From: Topomyia yanbarensis
Lineage: Eukaryota; Arthropoda; Insecta; Diptera; Culicidae
Direction of reading: 5' to 3'
NCBI RefSeq assembly: GCF_030247195.1
Contig: NC_080672.1
Location: forward strand, 96,916,113 to 96,980,112
DNA length: 64,000 bases
Shown here: one piece after another, positions 54,800-64,000 of the stretch
Layout of the letters: each line of letters begins with the position of its first letter
How positions within the stretch are numbered: the first letter of the stretch is position 1
Made by a program: the position numbers and the translations under genes
Notes under the pieces: generated by a model
Database searches by the model: none
Told to the model about the DNA's origin: nothing
Seen by the model: only the letters and a program-made list of their open reading frames with translations

Positions 54800-55400
54800 C
54801 GGTGTAGACTAGGTCCCCCGCCGGAGACCAGTTGAGTAGTACACGACGTAGCGTTGGGGCGCCAGTTAACCGGACGTTAGGCTTCACCAGTCCGGAATCG
54901 CCGGACTGACCTCAACACACTACCGGGTAGCTCTTGAGTAGACTAGATGCACCGCCAGGAATTAGAGCGATTAGACCGCGTCGAACAGCTAGCAGTGGGT
55001 CGTCAAGGCGCCAGTGAACCGGAAGCTACGCTCCACCCGGCATCGCTGGACAGACCTCATCACTAACTGGCAGACCCGTTGATTAGGCTAGGTCCACTGC
55101 CGGGGACTGGATCGAGTAGATCGGGACGAAGTGGTCCACGGAAACGTACATCGGTATCGGGAGAAATCTACCGTCAGGGAATTTGCAGTAGGGTACATTC
55201 ACCGCCAGAATGCCACTGCCAGAACAATCTCAGTCGGAGTAGGGTAGCTCACCGCCGAATAATATCCGAGTAGATCTCGAAAAAGCTGGCTCAAGGAAGC
55301 TGGTATGGGTGTCGGGAAAAATTTCTCCGTCGGGGAACTCTCAGTTGGAGCTGGGTGAGTTCACCGCCGGGGACTATCTGATTAGATCGTGATAAGGCTG
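54800..55400 (+). repeat. recurring CACCGCCGGGGACT phrases, LINE 3' region
   Basis: A phrase of the type GTAGACTAGGTCCACCGCCGGGGACTGG recurs at about 54808, 54938, 55083, 55190, 55245 and 55345, spaced 60-145 bases apart. The same phrase appears at 56385 and 56535 in the second LINE fragment. Non-coding, GC-rich. Confidence 0.65.
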
Positions 55401-55469
55401 AGAGCTGAATGACTCACGGAAACAGGAGCTAAATGTGTTATGGAATTAGCAACTAAACAGCCCACTGGG

Positions 55470-56830
55470 ACGAAAACTAAATGGCGACGTAATAGATGGA
55501 GACGAAAAACAAGAAAAGGCTCCAGAGTTTCATCAAAGCTCCAAGGAACCATTTAATGGACCAAGTCAGCCTCCGAAATAGAGCAGAAAAAGAGGTATAC
55601 AGGAGTTGCAGGGCTAACAACCCCCCCCCCCCCTTCGACCTACAGCGCCATAAGCCATAATTCCGAAAACTACTCCGACGAATCATCAGTCCCTTCACTG
55701 ATGGCGAACATAAATTGGAGAGTATGCGAGAAGTATACGCATAGCGACGATACGATTCGCTATCGTATCAACCAACGGAACCCTGCTGCAGCAAGGATAC
55801 ACCTTCGTTGAGGTATTTCGGCCGGATGGCGGGACCGATAATGTGGATACGGCAAGAAGGACTGTGACGACTTGTGAAGCCACAATGCCACGAAAGCTGG
55901 AGCCACGCAATAGACGGTGTCCAGCTCAAAGGTTGAACGCTAGGAGGAAATTAGGGCCGCTTTAAAACGGGTGGTCAAGCTTAGCGAGATAGATTGCAAC
56001 AAGGAGTGCGGACAGCGTTCGAGAGTGCCGAGAAGGTAGCTAAACGCGGGAGCGAAGAGGTGATCGATACTGCGCTGTGGACACGATAGATGTGAAGAAT
56101 ACATTTAACAGCGCGGAAATCGTAGGTTTCGCGGACGATGTGTCACTAACGGGAATTGGGTAGACACTCGAAGAAGTGGAGGTATTGGCGACGGAGAAAA
56201 CAGACGCGATCGAGAGCCGGATGACGGGATCAAGTTGCAAATAGCTCACCACAAAACAGAGGTGTTGTTGGTCAGCAACTGCAAAGCGGTTCGGGGGAAG
56301 CAGATCGACGTCGGAGGGTGATTTCGTCGAGCACTGAAGCAATTGGAAATGGTAATCGACGACCGGATGAGAATGAGGGTGCAGATCCACCACCGGGGAC
56401 TAGCAGAGTGGACTGAGAGAGAGCATCGGGTATGGGTCGTCAGGGTGCCAGCAAACCGGATGTTTTTATCCACCGAAATCGCCGAAATGACCTCAACACC
56501 TGACTGGTAGGCTCGCCTGGGAAATCTCCGACGAAGTAGACTAGGTCCAGCGGTGGGAACTATACCGAGTAGTTCGCGAACAAGACGGGAGCTCAACGAG
56601 AAAGTTGTGCTAAATGGCACAAGCGAGCCGAAGGACTCATAAAATTAGACAATCTCAAGTTTGCCGCCCAGATTGTCCGCATAGGGGAAGAGAACTAATT
56701 CTCGACCCACAGCTAGCTTTCCTACTGTCATACAGAAATTGCCACGTATGGATGGTCGAAAACTGTCAGTGTGTCGAGGAGGGCTGCTGTAACCCTACTG
56801 AAAGAACTAACTACTAAGTGGTTGGCTTAG
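55470..56830 (+). mobile_element. second R1-clade LINE fragment
   Basis: SLMANINWRVCEKYTHSDDT at about 55695-55755 is the end of an EN domain, in the form that the first copy has lost. Later sequence has HHKTEV-type text followed by the same CACCGGGGACT phrases. It is strongly degenerate and head-to-tail with the first copy. A run of 14 C lies at 55620-55633. Confidence 0.55.
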
Positions 56831-57028
56831 AGTGTATGCTGTACATATAAAAAAACCTCCCCGGTAGTGCTTCAAGACATTCTTTGAAATACATTGATAA
56901 ATCAATTTTACGTGGACAATATATATTCAAATGTAAAGTATCGATAATAATAGCACAATCAAATTTGTACCGGAAACCTTACATTCTAAAAAAAAGCTTC
57001 ATCTTACAAAACTAAAGTGGTCATCAAT
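56831..57028 (-). other. 3' flank of TAF5
   Basis: AT-rich sequence downstream of the TAF5 stop. No canonical AATAAA was found on the minus strand here, so the polyadenylation site is not placed. Confidence 0.4.
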
Positions 57029-59159
57029 TTAGACCGACCCTTCGAACATGCCGACGCCGAGAAGCAAATTTCGTCTGGTAAAGTGCAACGTCAAGAACGG
57101 TGTCTGCTTCGTGGGAAACGATCGCATCAAGTAAGGTTCCCCATCACGCACATCCGGATTGTGGGAAACGTTCACATTTTCACCGCTGATGTCTTCGCAC
57201 AATTTGCTGAAATCCCACAGCTTGAGACAGCAATCCAAACCACCCGTTGCCAGTACAACGCCATCCCTGCTAAAACACAGTGAATGAATGGAAGCCGAGT
57301 GACCGCAAAGGGCTGCAATCAGGTGACCATGAGCCAAGTCCCAGATAAGAACGCGGCAATCGGCCGAACCGGAAGCCAGATAGCGACCACAAATCGAAAA
57401 AGCTAGTGAATAAATGGGGGCCTGAAAGATTTTAATGAATTAATCATATAAACATTATTATAAGAATCTAAATTACCTTATGTCCAGTCATCAATCGCAA
57501 ATGATTTCCAACGCAAACGTCCCAAAGACGAACCGTTCTGTCACTAGAACCAGTAGCCACGTAATTAGAGTTAGGATGAAAAATACAAACATCGACATCG
57601 GACAAATGACCAGCGAAAATGCGCAACGGTTGATGGGTATCCGTTGCCCACAACCTAGCGGTTTTGTCATGTGAGCAACTCAGAAAGTAATGTCCGTGAG
57701 GAGAGAATCGGACATCCCACACGGCAAATTGATGACCTTTATAAACGACCACACAGGTCCAAGTGTGTAATGACCACAGCCGGATGGTGCAATCTTCTGA
57801 GCATGAAAGCAACATGGTTCTGTCCGGAGAAAACGCACACCGGAAAACCGGTCCGCTATGACCATGAAGTATTCGACTGGTTTCCGCCTTACGATCGTCT
57901 AACATACGAATCAGGACGTCGTCAGCGTCGCGATCGATTTCCTTCAGCTGTTCGGCTGATTTCATTTCCCGTAGCTTAACTGGCGACAGCGACCACACTT
58001 TGATGGAAGAATCAGAAAATCCAATGGCAATTAAACTGGAGTCTTCGCAGATTTCGGCACTAATGCAAAAAAACAAAAAAGTGAAAATTGTTTGAATTTG
58101 TTTGAAGAATTAAGTTATACGCACCATGTCACCGTGTAATTTGCATTTAGTAGCGTATACATGCAAACGGACGGCAAACAATCGGGACCTAGATTAACGC
58201 GCTTAGACGCCTCTCGTAATGCCTTAATCTTCTCCATCTTATCAACATCCTTCAACTTCGGCAGTGGAATTCTGTCCAGCGGTGGAGCATTCGGATCCGA
58301 CTTGGACTTCTTCGAAAACAGTGGATCCTTCTTGGGCTTCTTCTTCTTCGGCTTATCCGGTGCATCCGGATCCATGTCGTCATCCTCCTCGGGTGGAGCC
58401 TGTACCAATGTTTGCACATCCGGTTCTTTCAGCAGTCCGTAGTAAACCTTTACCTTGTTATCCAACCTTTTTGCCTCGCCAATCATTGCACCGGACGTGG
58501 CATCACATTGGGTCTTATTTCGAGCCACACCCTCATACAAGTCGAAAAATAAATGCTCATTGACAATGTTTAAAATCACCGATGCTTTCTTCTCGTGCAG
58601 ATGCCGCTTCAACAGCGATAAAGTATCGCGCGAGATTCGAATCGTAAAAGCATTCGATTTGAATGTATCCGTCAGATCGTTCCCACTCATTTGATCCCTC
58701 TTCGACACCATCGCCAACTTTGCCAACTCATCCTGATAGTAATACTCCTGTTCCGGACCAAACTTCGAGATCAGTTTTTTCGCCTGTTCCTCGTGGCTAT
58801 TGTACACCAGCTCAATGTACATATGCACCAACACCGGATAAAGGATCAGTGCAAGTTCGTGCCGATAGATATCTAGTGATTCCCCCACGAACCTTCGAAG
58901 TTCCATGTAAGAATGTTCATATATATCCGGATCCCCTTCGCTCTTGTAAGCAGCCAGCACACTATTAACGTCCGCTTCGCCAGCAACATTTTCCGGCACA
59001 TCCGACAAACTAGCTTCCTTTTTAAGAAGCTCTTCCGTTCCCTACAAAATTAGTTTCGCAAGCAGTGTCAACAATGAGTATACAATGGTAATTTACCTTC
59101 AAATTGTACTTTTTCAGCACGGCCAAGACGGCCATCAAATCTGTTTTATTCTGAGCCAT
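57029..59159 (-). CDS. Taf5: TFIID subunit 5 (TAF5), four exons
   Basis: Exons on the minus strand are 59159-59097, 59041-58125, 58059-57477 and 57421-57029 (stop TAA), giving 1,956 bases and 651 residues. Introns are about 55, 65 and 55 bases, all GT-AG, with donors GTAAAT, GTGCGT and GTAATT. MAQNKTDLMAVLAVLKKYNL starts a LisH-like motif. Residues about 55-190 are the TAF5 NTD2 domain (YEHSYMELRRFVGESLDIYR). A Lys/Asp-rich linker spans about 215-250. Six or seven WD40 repeats fill about 327-650, including GHSGPVFRCAFSPDRTMLLS, IFAGHLSDVDVCIFHPNSNY and TGSSDRTVRLWD. The C-terminus has FLTLHFTRRNLLLGVG. TAF5 scaffolds TFIID in the nucleus and helps position TBP and the histone-fold TAFs at core promoters. 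The protein lacks the long N-terminal extension of vertebrate TAF5. No disabling lesion was seen. Confidence 0.95.
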
Positions 59160-60631
59160 TGTGAAACTGGAAACTTCACTTATTTAATACAAAATTTCAT
59201 TGAAACATCGCGAAAAATAAAAAAAAAACCCAATTTGCCGATGCGTTGCAACAACTCGAGTTGATTTGTTTTGGAAGCGTTTCTTTGACAGACTCGAAAT
59301 ATTTTTTATCCCGCCTTTTGTTCAGCCCGCCTTGAAAATACACGCTACCGAAAAAGCAACCAATTCGGTAACGTTAACTTTATTAATGTCGCCCTGTAAA
59401 AAAAATGCGGACGAGCATGGTCAGGCGATTTAAAAAGTTTGACGTTTGACTCAACTCGCCTGTGCTAATTGCCGCTAGTAACAATTGCAATTTGCGAATG
59501 CGATTTAAAGGCAATTTCAATACTTAGACAAATTTTCTGGTGGCTGAAATGGACTTGGTTGTTTTTTGCGTTTTTCAGACATGGCGGTTCATGTTTGGCT
59601 TAAGTTTAAAATTGTTTTTTGAACAATTAGTGTGTTCTCACTTGTATTTTGTTTGTCTAGTGCACTTCATTTAGCCAACGAATGTAGAAAATTGTGGAAT
59701 CGTGTGTAAGTATAGTAGAACAAGATCTTTGACCTAAAGTCTTTATGAACGTCAGATCAAATACAAATATGTTAATACGGAATGCTCTGACAATTTCTCG
59801 AGGACACATTTTATAACCCAGGTATACCAACAATGGTGCACTGTCAGAATGACAGCATACTTTGATGAAATAATACCAAACTAGCAACAAAGCTTTTGCT
59901 TTGTTGTTAAGTTTGAAAATTTATGACATTTAATTTCGATTGTGTTCTGAACTACTTGCATAATGAGTGGTTTTGTAGTTCCTTCCGCGGATAGAGAATC
60001 TCGCCTGTACAGTATGGATTGCGGTTGGGGATTGCTGTTTGCTATACAATATGTGTCATGTTGCTGCTACGGTTTGCTATAGAAAGTATTTTATCAATTT
60101 CGGATTTCATGTAAATAAGTGAGAGTATTTACAATTTAATAATCACGTTCGAATTATGATAAAAATATTCGAAGAGTTTATTTGTTAAACTAGGTTTACC
60201 AAGGCGTTAAACCTTTTTTAAAAGTTAAGCGATGGTGGAGAAATCGGCCCTTGAGGTTATTGCGATAAGTTCACATTGCTAGAGTGAAAAGTTTCCTTTT
60301 AGCAGTGCTGCGACAAACCAAATTCAAATTTGTAGTTTAAACTTTTTTCATCTTGAGTTTCAAAATCAAATGGATGCTTGATCGTGGTATTTTGATCGGA
60401 CCCAGGATCGCATCAGGTCTCGGATTAGGAAGGATATCGGTATAGAAACAACATCCAACGAAACTGCAGCGCAATCAATAGCGACAATGATTTGTTAAAT
60501 CGTTTGTTCGGGCTTTTTCTGATATGTATAGCCATGCTATACTTTCTGCACACTACATTGGTGTATAATACAAACGAAAATCCCATTAGTATTCGCAAGT
60601 TTCGTATAGTCTCATAGTTCTTTGCTTCTAG
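59160..60631. other. TAF5 upstream region, non-coding
   Basis: 59160-59450 must contain the TAF5 promoter and 5' UTR, but no clear TATA box or initiator can be defended. 59450-60631 is AT-rich with no recognised element. Confidence 0.4.
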
Positions 60632-60830
60632 GGAGCATTGCACTGCAATCCATCGAACGGAATAACACGGATGAAGTTTTATCCAGTATTGGACCACTTC
60701 ACTCAATTCCATTAGATCAACTCCGTAAAATTATTCGGAATCCGGAATGGATTTCAGCTGAAATGCAACTACTGATGGGCTGGTTGTTACATTTTGAGCT
60801 GCAATCCATAATCCATTTAGAATGCCGAAC
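60632..60830 (+). other. possible orphan exon, BACK-like
   Basis: After an acceptor-like TTTGCTTCTAG (to 60631) an open stretch reads GSIALQSIERNN and then IPLDQLRKIIRNPEWISAEM, followed by LLMGWLLHFE. The spacing of Leu, the Glu before the final helix and the Trp resemble a BACK domain piece from BTB proteins. No BTB exon, start or donor was found, so it may be a pseudogene fragment or coincidence. Confidence 0.2.
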
Positions 60831-61995
60831 TAGTGGCGGATCAAGAGGGAGGATCCTGGGGGTCCAGATCCCCCCAAAAAAAATATACTTGTTGAGTAAT
60901 TTTAAATTAGTATTAATTTTTATTAGTTTCGTTCTTGTATTCTCTTTTTGTATTATGATAGTAAACAAGCATGTTTTTGCTCTTGTTTGCTCTTAAGTAA
61001 GTGGTAGCAAGAATTGGAACAAATAGTTTTGTTTCAGTACTCAATTCTAATAAACATGGTATTCAATAAATACCACAACGTACGGTGATTCTCCGTAATA
61101 GGCTGTTTTAATTGTAGTTCGTCGGAAGTGAAAATGTTATGGCTGATGGCTGCGTGCCATACGAAAAGCAACTTATTAACCCTACGCATAAAGACGCGAT
61201 AGGTATATAGCAGGATGAATGTGAGTAAATTGATGATGGAAAATCTACCGTTTTCATAACTTTTCTCTGGCGTGGAGTACATAGGCATAGTAATCAGTGA
61301 AGTCAATACCGGGGTTAGCAATGGTTACTTATTCTCAGTTTCTAGAAGCCTGCGCAAGGCTGCCTATCTTATCACGAAAATCTGTTTTGAATACCATTAG
61401 TATATCAGAAACATCTGTAAATAACGTGGTCTTGAGTAAAATATTTGTTTGATAAATCATCGATCATCTTTTTAGCGTTATTGTAATAATAAACTGACAA
61501 AGCAGCCACAACCTTACCTTGAATCAATTATCGAATTCTGAATTTACTGACGATCCCAAAATATATATTTCAAAGTTGTTTTACGCGGATTCCATACTGG
61601 ATGCCTATTGATTGATTCTTTGGACGTCGTGCAACGTTGGATTAATCCCTATTGAGATTCATTAATATAGGTCACTAGTGTTTATCTGAGGTCCCTTCAT
61701 GTATCCCATAGAACATGTGACTAATTTGGAATTATGGGCAGTATCGCAATGTCAAAAGTCTTGTGGAGAAATAATTGGGTCATTAAGCTATATATAGTTT
61801 TCCGCTCCATTCGATAAATTTATACATACATAATATAACATTATTTAAAAAAAATTCGTTGTGATACGCAAAAACGATTTTTTTGTTTTTTAAAATAAAT
61901 CTTATGTAAACTTGGCAACCATACATAGGAAAACTGCGGTTGTTTACATCTGGCCTATCAAGACAACACCCAAAATGAAAAAAACTATATATGCA
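60831..61995. other. non-coding; GGGGGTCC palindromic repeat fragment
   Basis: 60832-60885 (AGTGGCGGATCAAGAGGGAG, GGGGGTCCAGATCCCCCC) is a common type of insect repeat end. The remainder to 61995 is AT-rich and without recognised content. Confidence 0.4.
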
Positions 61996-62146
61996 TTAGA
62001 GCACTCTAGTTAGAGTGTGGCCAAGAGGCCATGACGTATCCAAACGAACATGAAATTTGACGTATTTCCATTGTGTATACGTCAAATTCCATGTTCGTTT
62101 GGATACGTCATGGCTTCTTGGCCACACTCTAACTAGAGTGCTCTAA
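61996..62146. mobile_element. 151 bp near-perfect palindrome (foldback MITE)
   Basis: The arms start TTAGAGCACTCTAGTTAGAG, TGTGGCCAAGAGGCCATGAC and continue through ACGTCAAAT to a spacer of about 12 bases, with only a few mismatches. TATGCA lies just outside both ends (61990-61995 and 62147-62152), a possible 6 bp duplication. Confidence 0.85.
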
Positions 62147-62152
62147 TATGCA

Positions 62153-63287
62153 TTGGATGGTGTTCATGTCAAATAAAAATAACCCTGCGGGAAAACCGGA
62201 AAAACATGTATTAATTTTTTCTGACGGGATATCATTTGTCGTGAAATTCGATATGTCAAATGCTTCTGATACTGTCAAATGCAGACTGTCATCATATTTC
62301 TTTTTTTTTTAATTTTAATATTAATTTCACGTTTCCTGAGTTGGAAAAAAAACATTGTTGCAATCACGAAAATCAGCTCATTTAATGATCCAATTACAAC
62401 CTTTTACTTCGAAAACACAGCCGGACGATTATAAGGAATCCGCAAGACAGAACGTCGAATTCGCCAGAGTAATTTTGAAAACATCACAGCGATAGACAGC
62501 GTTAAAAATCACTAATTTCTCGTTTCTCATAATCGGTGGTTCAGTCCTGGTCGCGCAAGCTCAAGCTCTCATGATCGGTTGTCAATTCCTTCGGAAGCTG
62601 AACTTTCAAGTCATTGTTACAATATATGGAATGGTTGTAATAATTGTAATTATCAAATAAAATATGATGAAACAAATATTGCAGCATTTATTCGCTCACT
62701 GGGCGCTCTTTGTCTGAGGACAGAGGTCAGCAAAATCTTGATGTCGTAGCAGCAATTATTCCAGTCAAGACCAGAGGCAGATAGCATGTAAATATCGAGA
62801 AATAATCCATTGGAATTGAGAAATATAATTATTTTCTTGTTAGCTAGCGGAGTCAGTTAAGTGTCTTCAGAGCAGCGAGTCACACCATCGATGTCTGTCA
62901 CATTCATCGAACGTTGCTGCAGACTGAAAGGAAAGTACTTTCTTTAGAAATTAATTTTCATTCCATTCCAAATCTACCACACTACGCTGTGTAAGAATCT
63001 ACGATACAAGGAACATTTTAATTATGTTAAAATGTGGAGCACGAACTAAATCATGGGACCACGTACGTGAGAAGTTTGTATCTATCGATTAGCCGGGTCA
63101 ACAGGAACACTTGTTTCGCCCGGAGCTCGCTACAGCAACCAAAGCGGGGACTATCAGCCACTGAAATAAAATTTATTTATTAATTTTGTCAAACAAATGC
63201 AGGCTGTATTTGGTCAGATTGTGATAAGTTTTGGAGTGCAATACCAATTTCACCTTTGATTCTTTCTATAAGTTGGTGGTGATTACC
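62153..63287. other. non-coding, nothing recognised
   Basis: AT-rich sequence without a recognisable frame, RNA gene or terminal repeat. Confidence 0.5.
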
Positions 63288-63346
63288 TACACTGAAAAAA
63301 AATCCAAGCGTTAATTCTATTTACTGCAAATCACTATTTTACCACT

Positions 63347-63470
63347 AGTTGACACATAGAAGGTATGGGTGCGCGTGATAACATTAGCATTTCTTCCTCA
63401 CATGGATTTTACCATGTGAGGAAGAAATGCTAATGATATCAAGCGCACCCATACCTTCTATGTGTCAACT
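63347..63470. repeat. 124 bp inverted duplication within the MITE
   Basis: The arm AGTTGACACATAGAAGGTAT, GGGTGCGCGTGATAACATTA, GCATTTCTTCCTCACATGG is followed within a few bases by its inverse, with two or three differences. In the relative at 49828 this arm is single, so the palindrome arose later. Confidence 0.8.
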
Positions 63471-63643
63471 ATATAAACTATGTATGCACACACATAAGTT
63501 ATATGTGCCTATTGTTATAGAATCGGGTTTTATGTGCCTTATAGTTATGAAATGTGAATGTAAGATTAATATTTCTTGTAAATACACACTTTAGGTTTAT
63601 GTGCCAGCAAATAGTGTCTATATGAATCCACTAATTGCAAAAA

Positions 63644-63880
63644 TCTCGACAAAACTATGATTACGGCCTAAAAGCCAACTGTCAAAATCCATTTTGAATG
63701 CAAATTCCGGACAAGCCGTTACACGCCAATCACAGATGTTGGTAGTAAACGAAAGAGAAAAGTTTTCTCTTTCATAAACTGTTGTGAACTGTGTTCGACT
63801 GGTAACGGTTTGTCTGGAATTTCCATTCAAAGTGGATTTTGACAGTTGGCTTTTAGGCCGTAATCATATGTTTGTCGAGA
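63644..63880. mobile_element. 237 bp foldback element, copy 2
   Basis: The ends TCTCGACAAAACTATGATTA and, inverted, TCTCGACAAACATATGATTA are followed by CGGCCTAAAAGCCAACTGTC on both arms. It interrupts MITE sequence that is continuous in the copy at 49828 (GCAAAAATCTATGTGT). Confidence 0.8.
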
Positions 63881-64000
63881 AATCTATGTGTAAAATAAAT
63901 AGGCATAACGTTTAATTTTTTTTGAGTGTAGTATACTGGTAAGTATATTAGGTCATTGGCGGGATACAAACGAGTTGACCTAATTACTAGTTGATCTAAC

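Larger units (their letters stand above)
51065..55470 (+). mobile_element. R1-clade LINE, degenerate
   Basis: Order on the plus strand: 5' region with GGATCACAAGAGGCGACTAA, ORF1 with zinc knuckles (51332-52393), ORF2 endonuclease and RT (52397-54475), and a GC-rich 3' region with repeated phrases (54800-55380). The EN wording GGDFNAWTVEWGS and the RT wording KKAPGPDGIPN are typical of R1-clade elements. Numerous stops and shifts mean it is not active. Confidence 0.75.
63290..63928. mobile_element. TA-flanked MITE, second copy, carrying nested elements
   Basis: The left end is CACTGAAAAAAAATCCAAGC and the right end, inverted, is CACTCAAAAAAAATTAAACG. TA lies on both sides (63288-63289 and 63929-63930). 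The interior matches 49828-50149 in inverse order. It has two additions: an inverted duplication (63347-63470) and the foldback element at 63644-63880. Confidence 0.8.

Noticed and set aside
63290..63928. Considered as a CRISPR-like or satellite array because of repeated arms.
   Set aside because: The repeats are inverted and bounded by TIRs with TA. The host is an insect and there are no regularly spaced direct repeats with unique spacers.

Overview
The window looks like a chromosomal segment of a mosquito, probably a culicine. The basis is one clearly conserved animal gene (TFIID subunit TAF5), insect-style short-intron genes, and repeat types I associate with culicine genomes: a tRNA-derived SINE resembling Feilai, LOA-, CR1- and R1-clade non-LTR retrotransposons, many TA-flanked MITEs, and a high-copy-type element beginning GCCTTTCTCAT. 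The species cannot be fixed from the sequence. There are no bacterial features: no operons, CRISPR arrays or ribosome binding sites.

Layout. 1-14 kb is repeat-rich non-coding DNA: AT-rich simple repeats, a GGGGTAAAACGCACC MITE, a SINE split by a MITE that is itself split by a gag-only retroelement, a 2 kb TIR element carrying six copies of TCTGTCACGTTACA, a long-TIR element, and a small PHD-like ORF on the minus strand. 14.2-21.1 kb is a broken LOA-clade (Lian-like) LINE with an EN domain, deleted RT and RNase H, interrupted by a 2.5 kb element with CCCGAACCCGACCCGA ends and by a composite repeat plus SINE. 21.7-23.6 kb is a foldback element with a second gag-only copy inserted in it (12 bp target-site duplication). 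24.9-30.2 kb is a minus-strand CR1-clade LINE carrying two hAT-like insertions, each with an 8 bp duplication.

32.1-46.6 kb is the largest gene: a MYND zinc-finger protein with a roughly 1,548-residue low-complexity N-terminal exon containing a long run of AEKAA-type pentapeptides. Two short MYND-region exons follow, then a 7.8 kb transposon-filled intron, then two tandemly duplicated terminal exons. Both terminal exons have the same acceptor phase, their own stop and their own polyadenylation hexamer. The third exon carries two apparent one-base losses.

46.7-56.8 kb is again repeats: a pogo-like MITE, foldback elements, an LTR-retrotransposon remnant, and two degenerate R1-clade LINE copies. 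57.0-59.2 kb is a complete four-exon TAF5 gene on the minus strand (651 residues predicted). 59.2-64 kb is mostly non-coding, with a near-perfect 151 bp palindrome and a MITE carrying a nested foldback element.

The two confident host genes, TAF5 and the MYND gene, are unrelated in function and separated by repeats. Everything else is best read as nested transposon strata. The most unusual items are the duplicated terminal exons, the AEKAA repeat protein, and a gag-only non-LTR family whose two best copies are bounded by perfect target-site duplications and therefore seem to have moved without carrying a reverse transcriptase.
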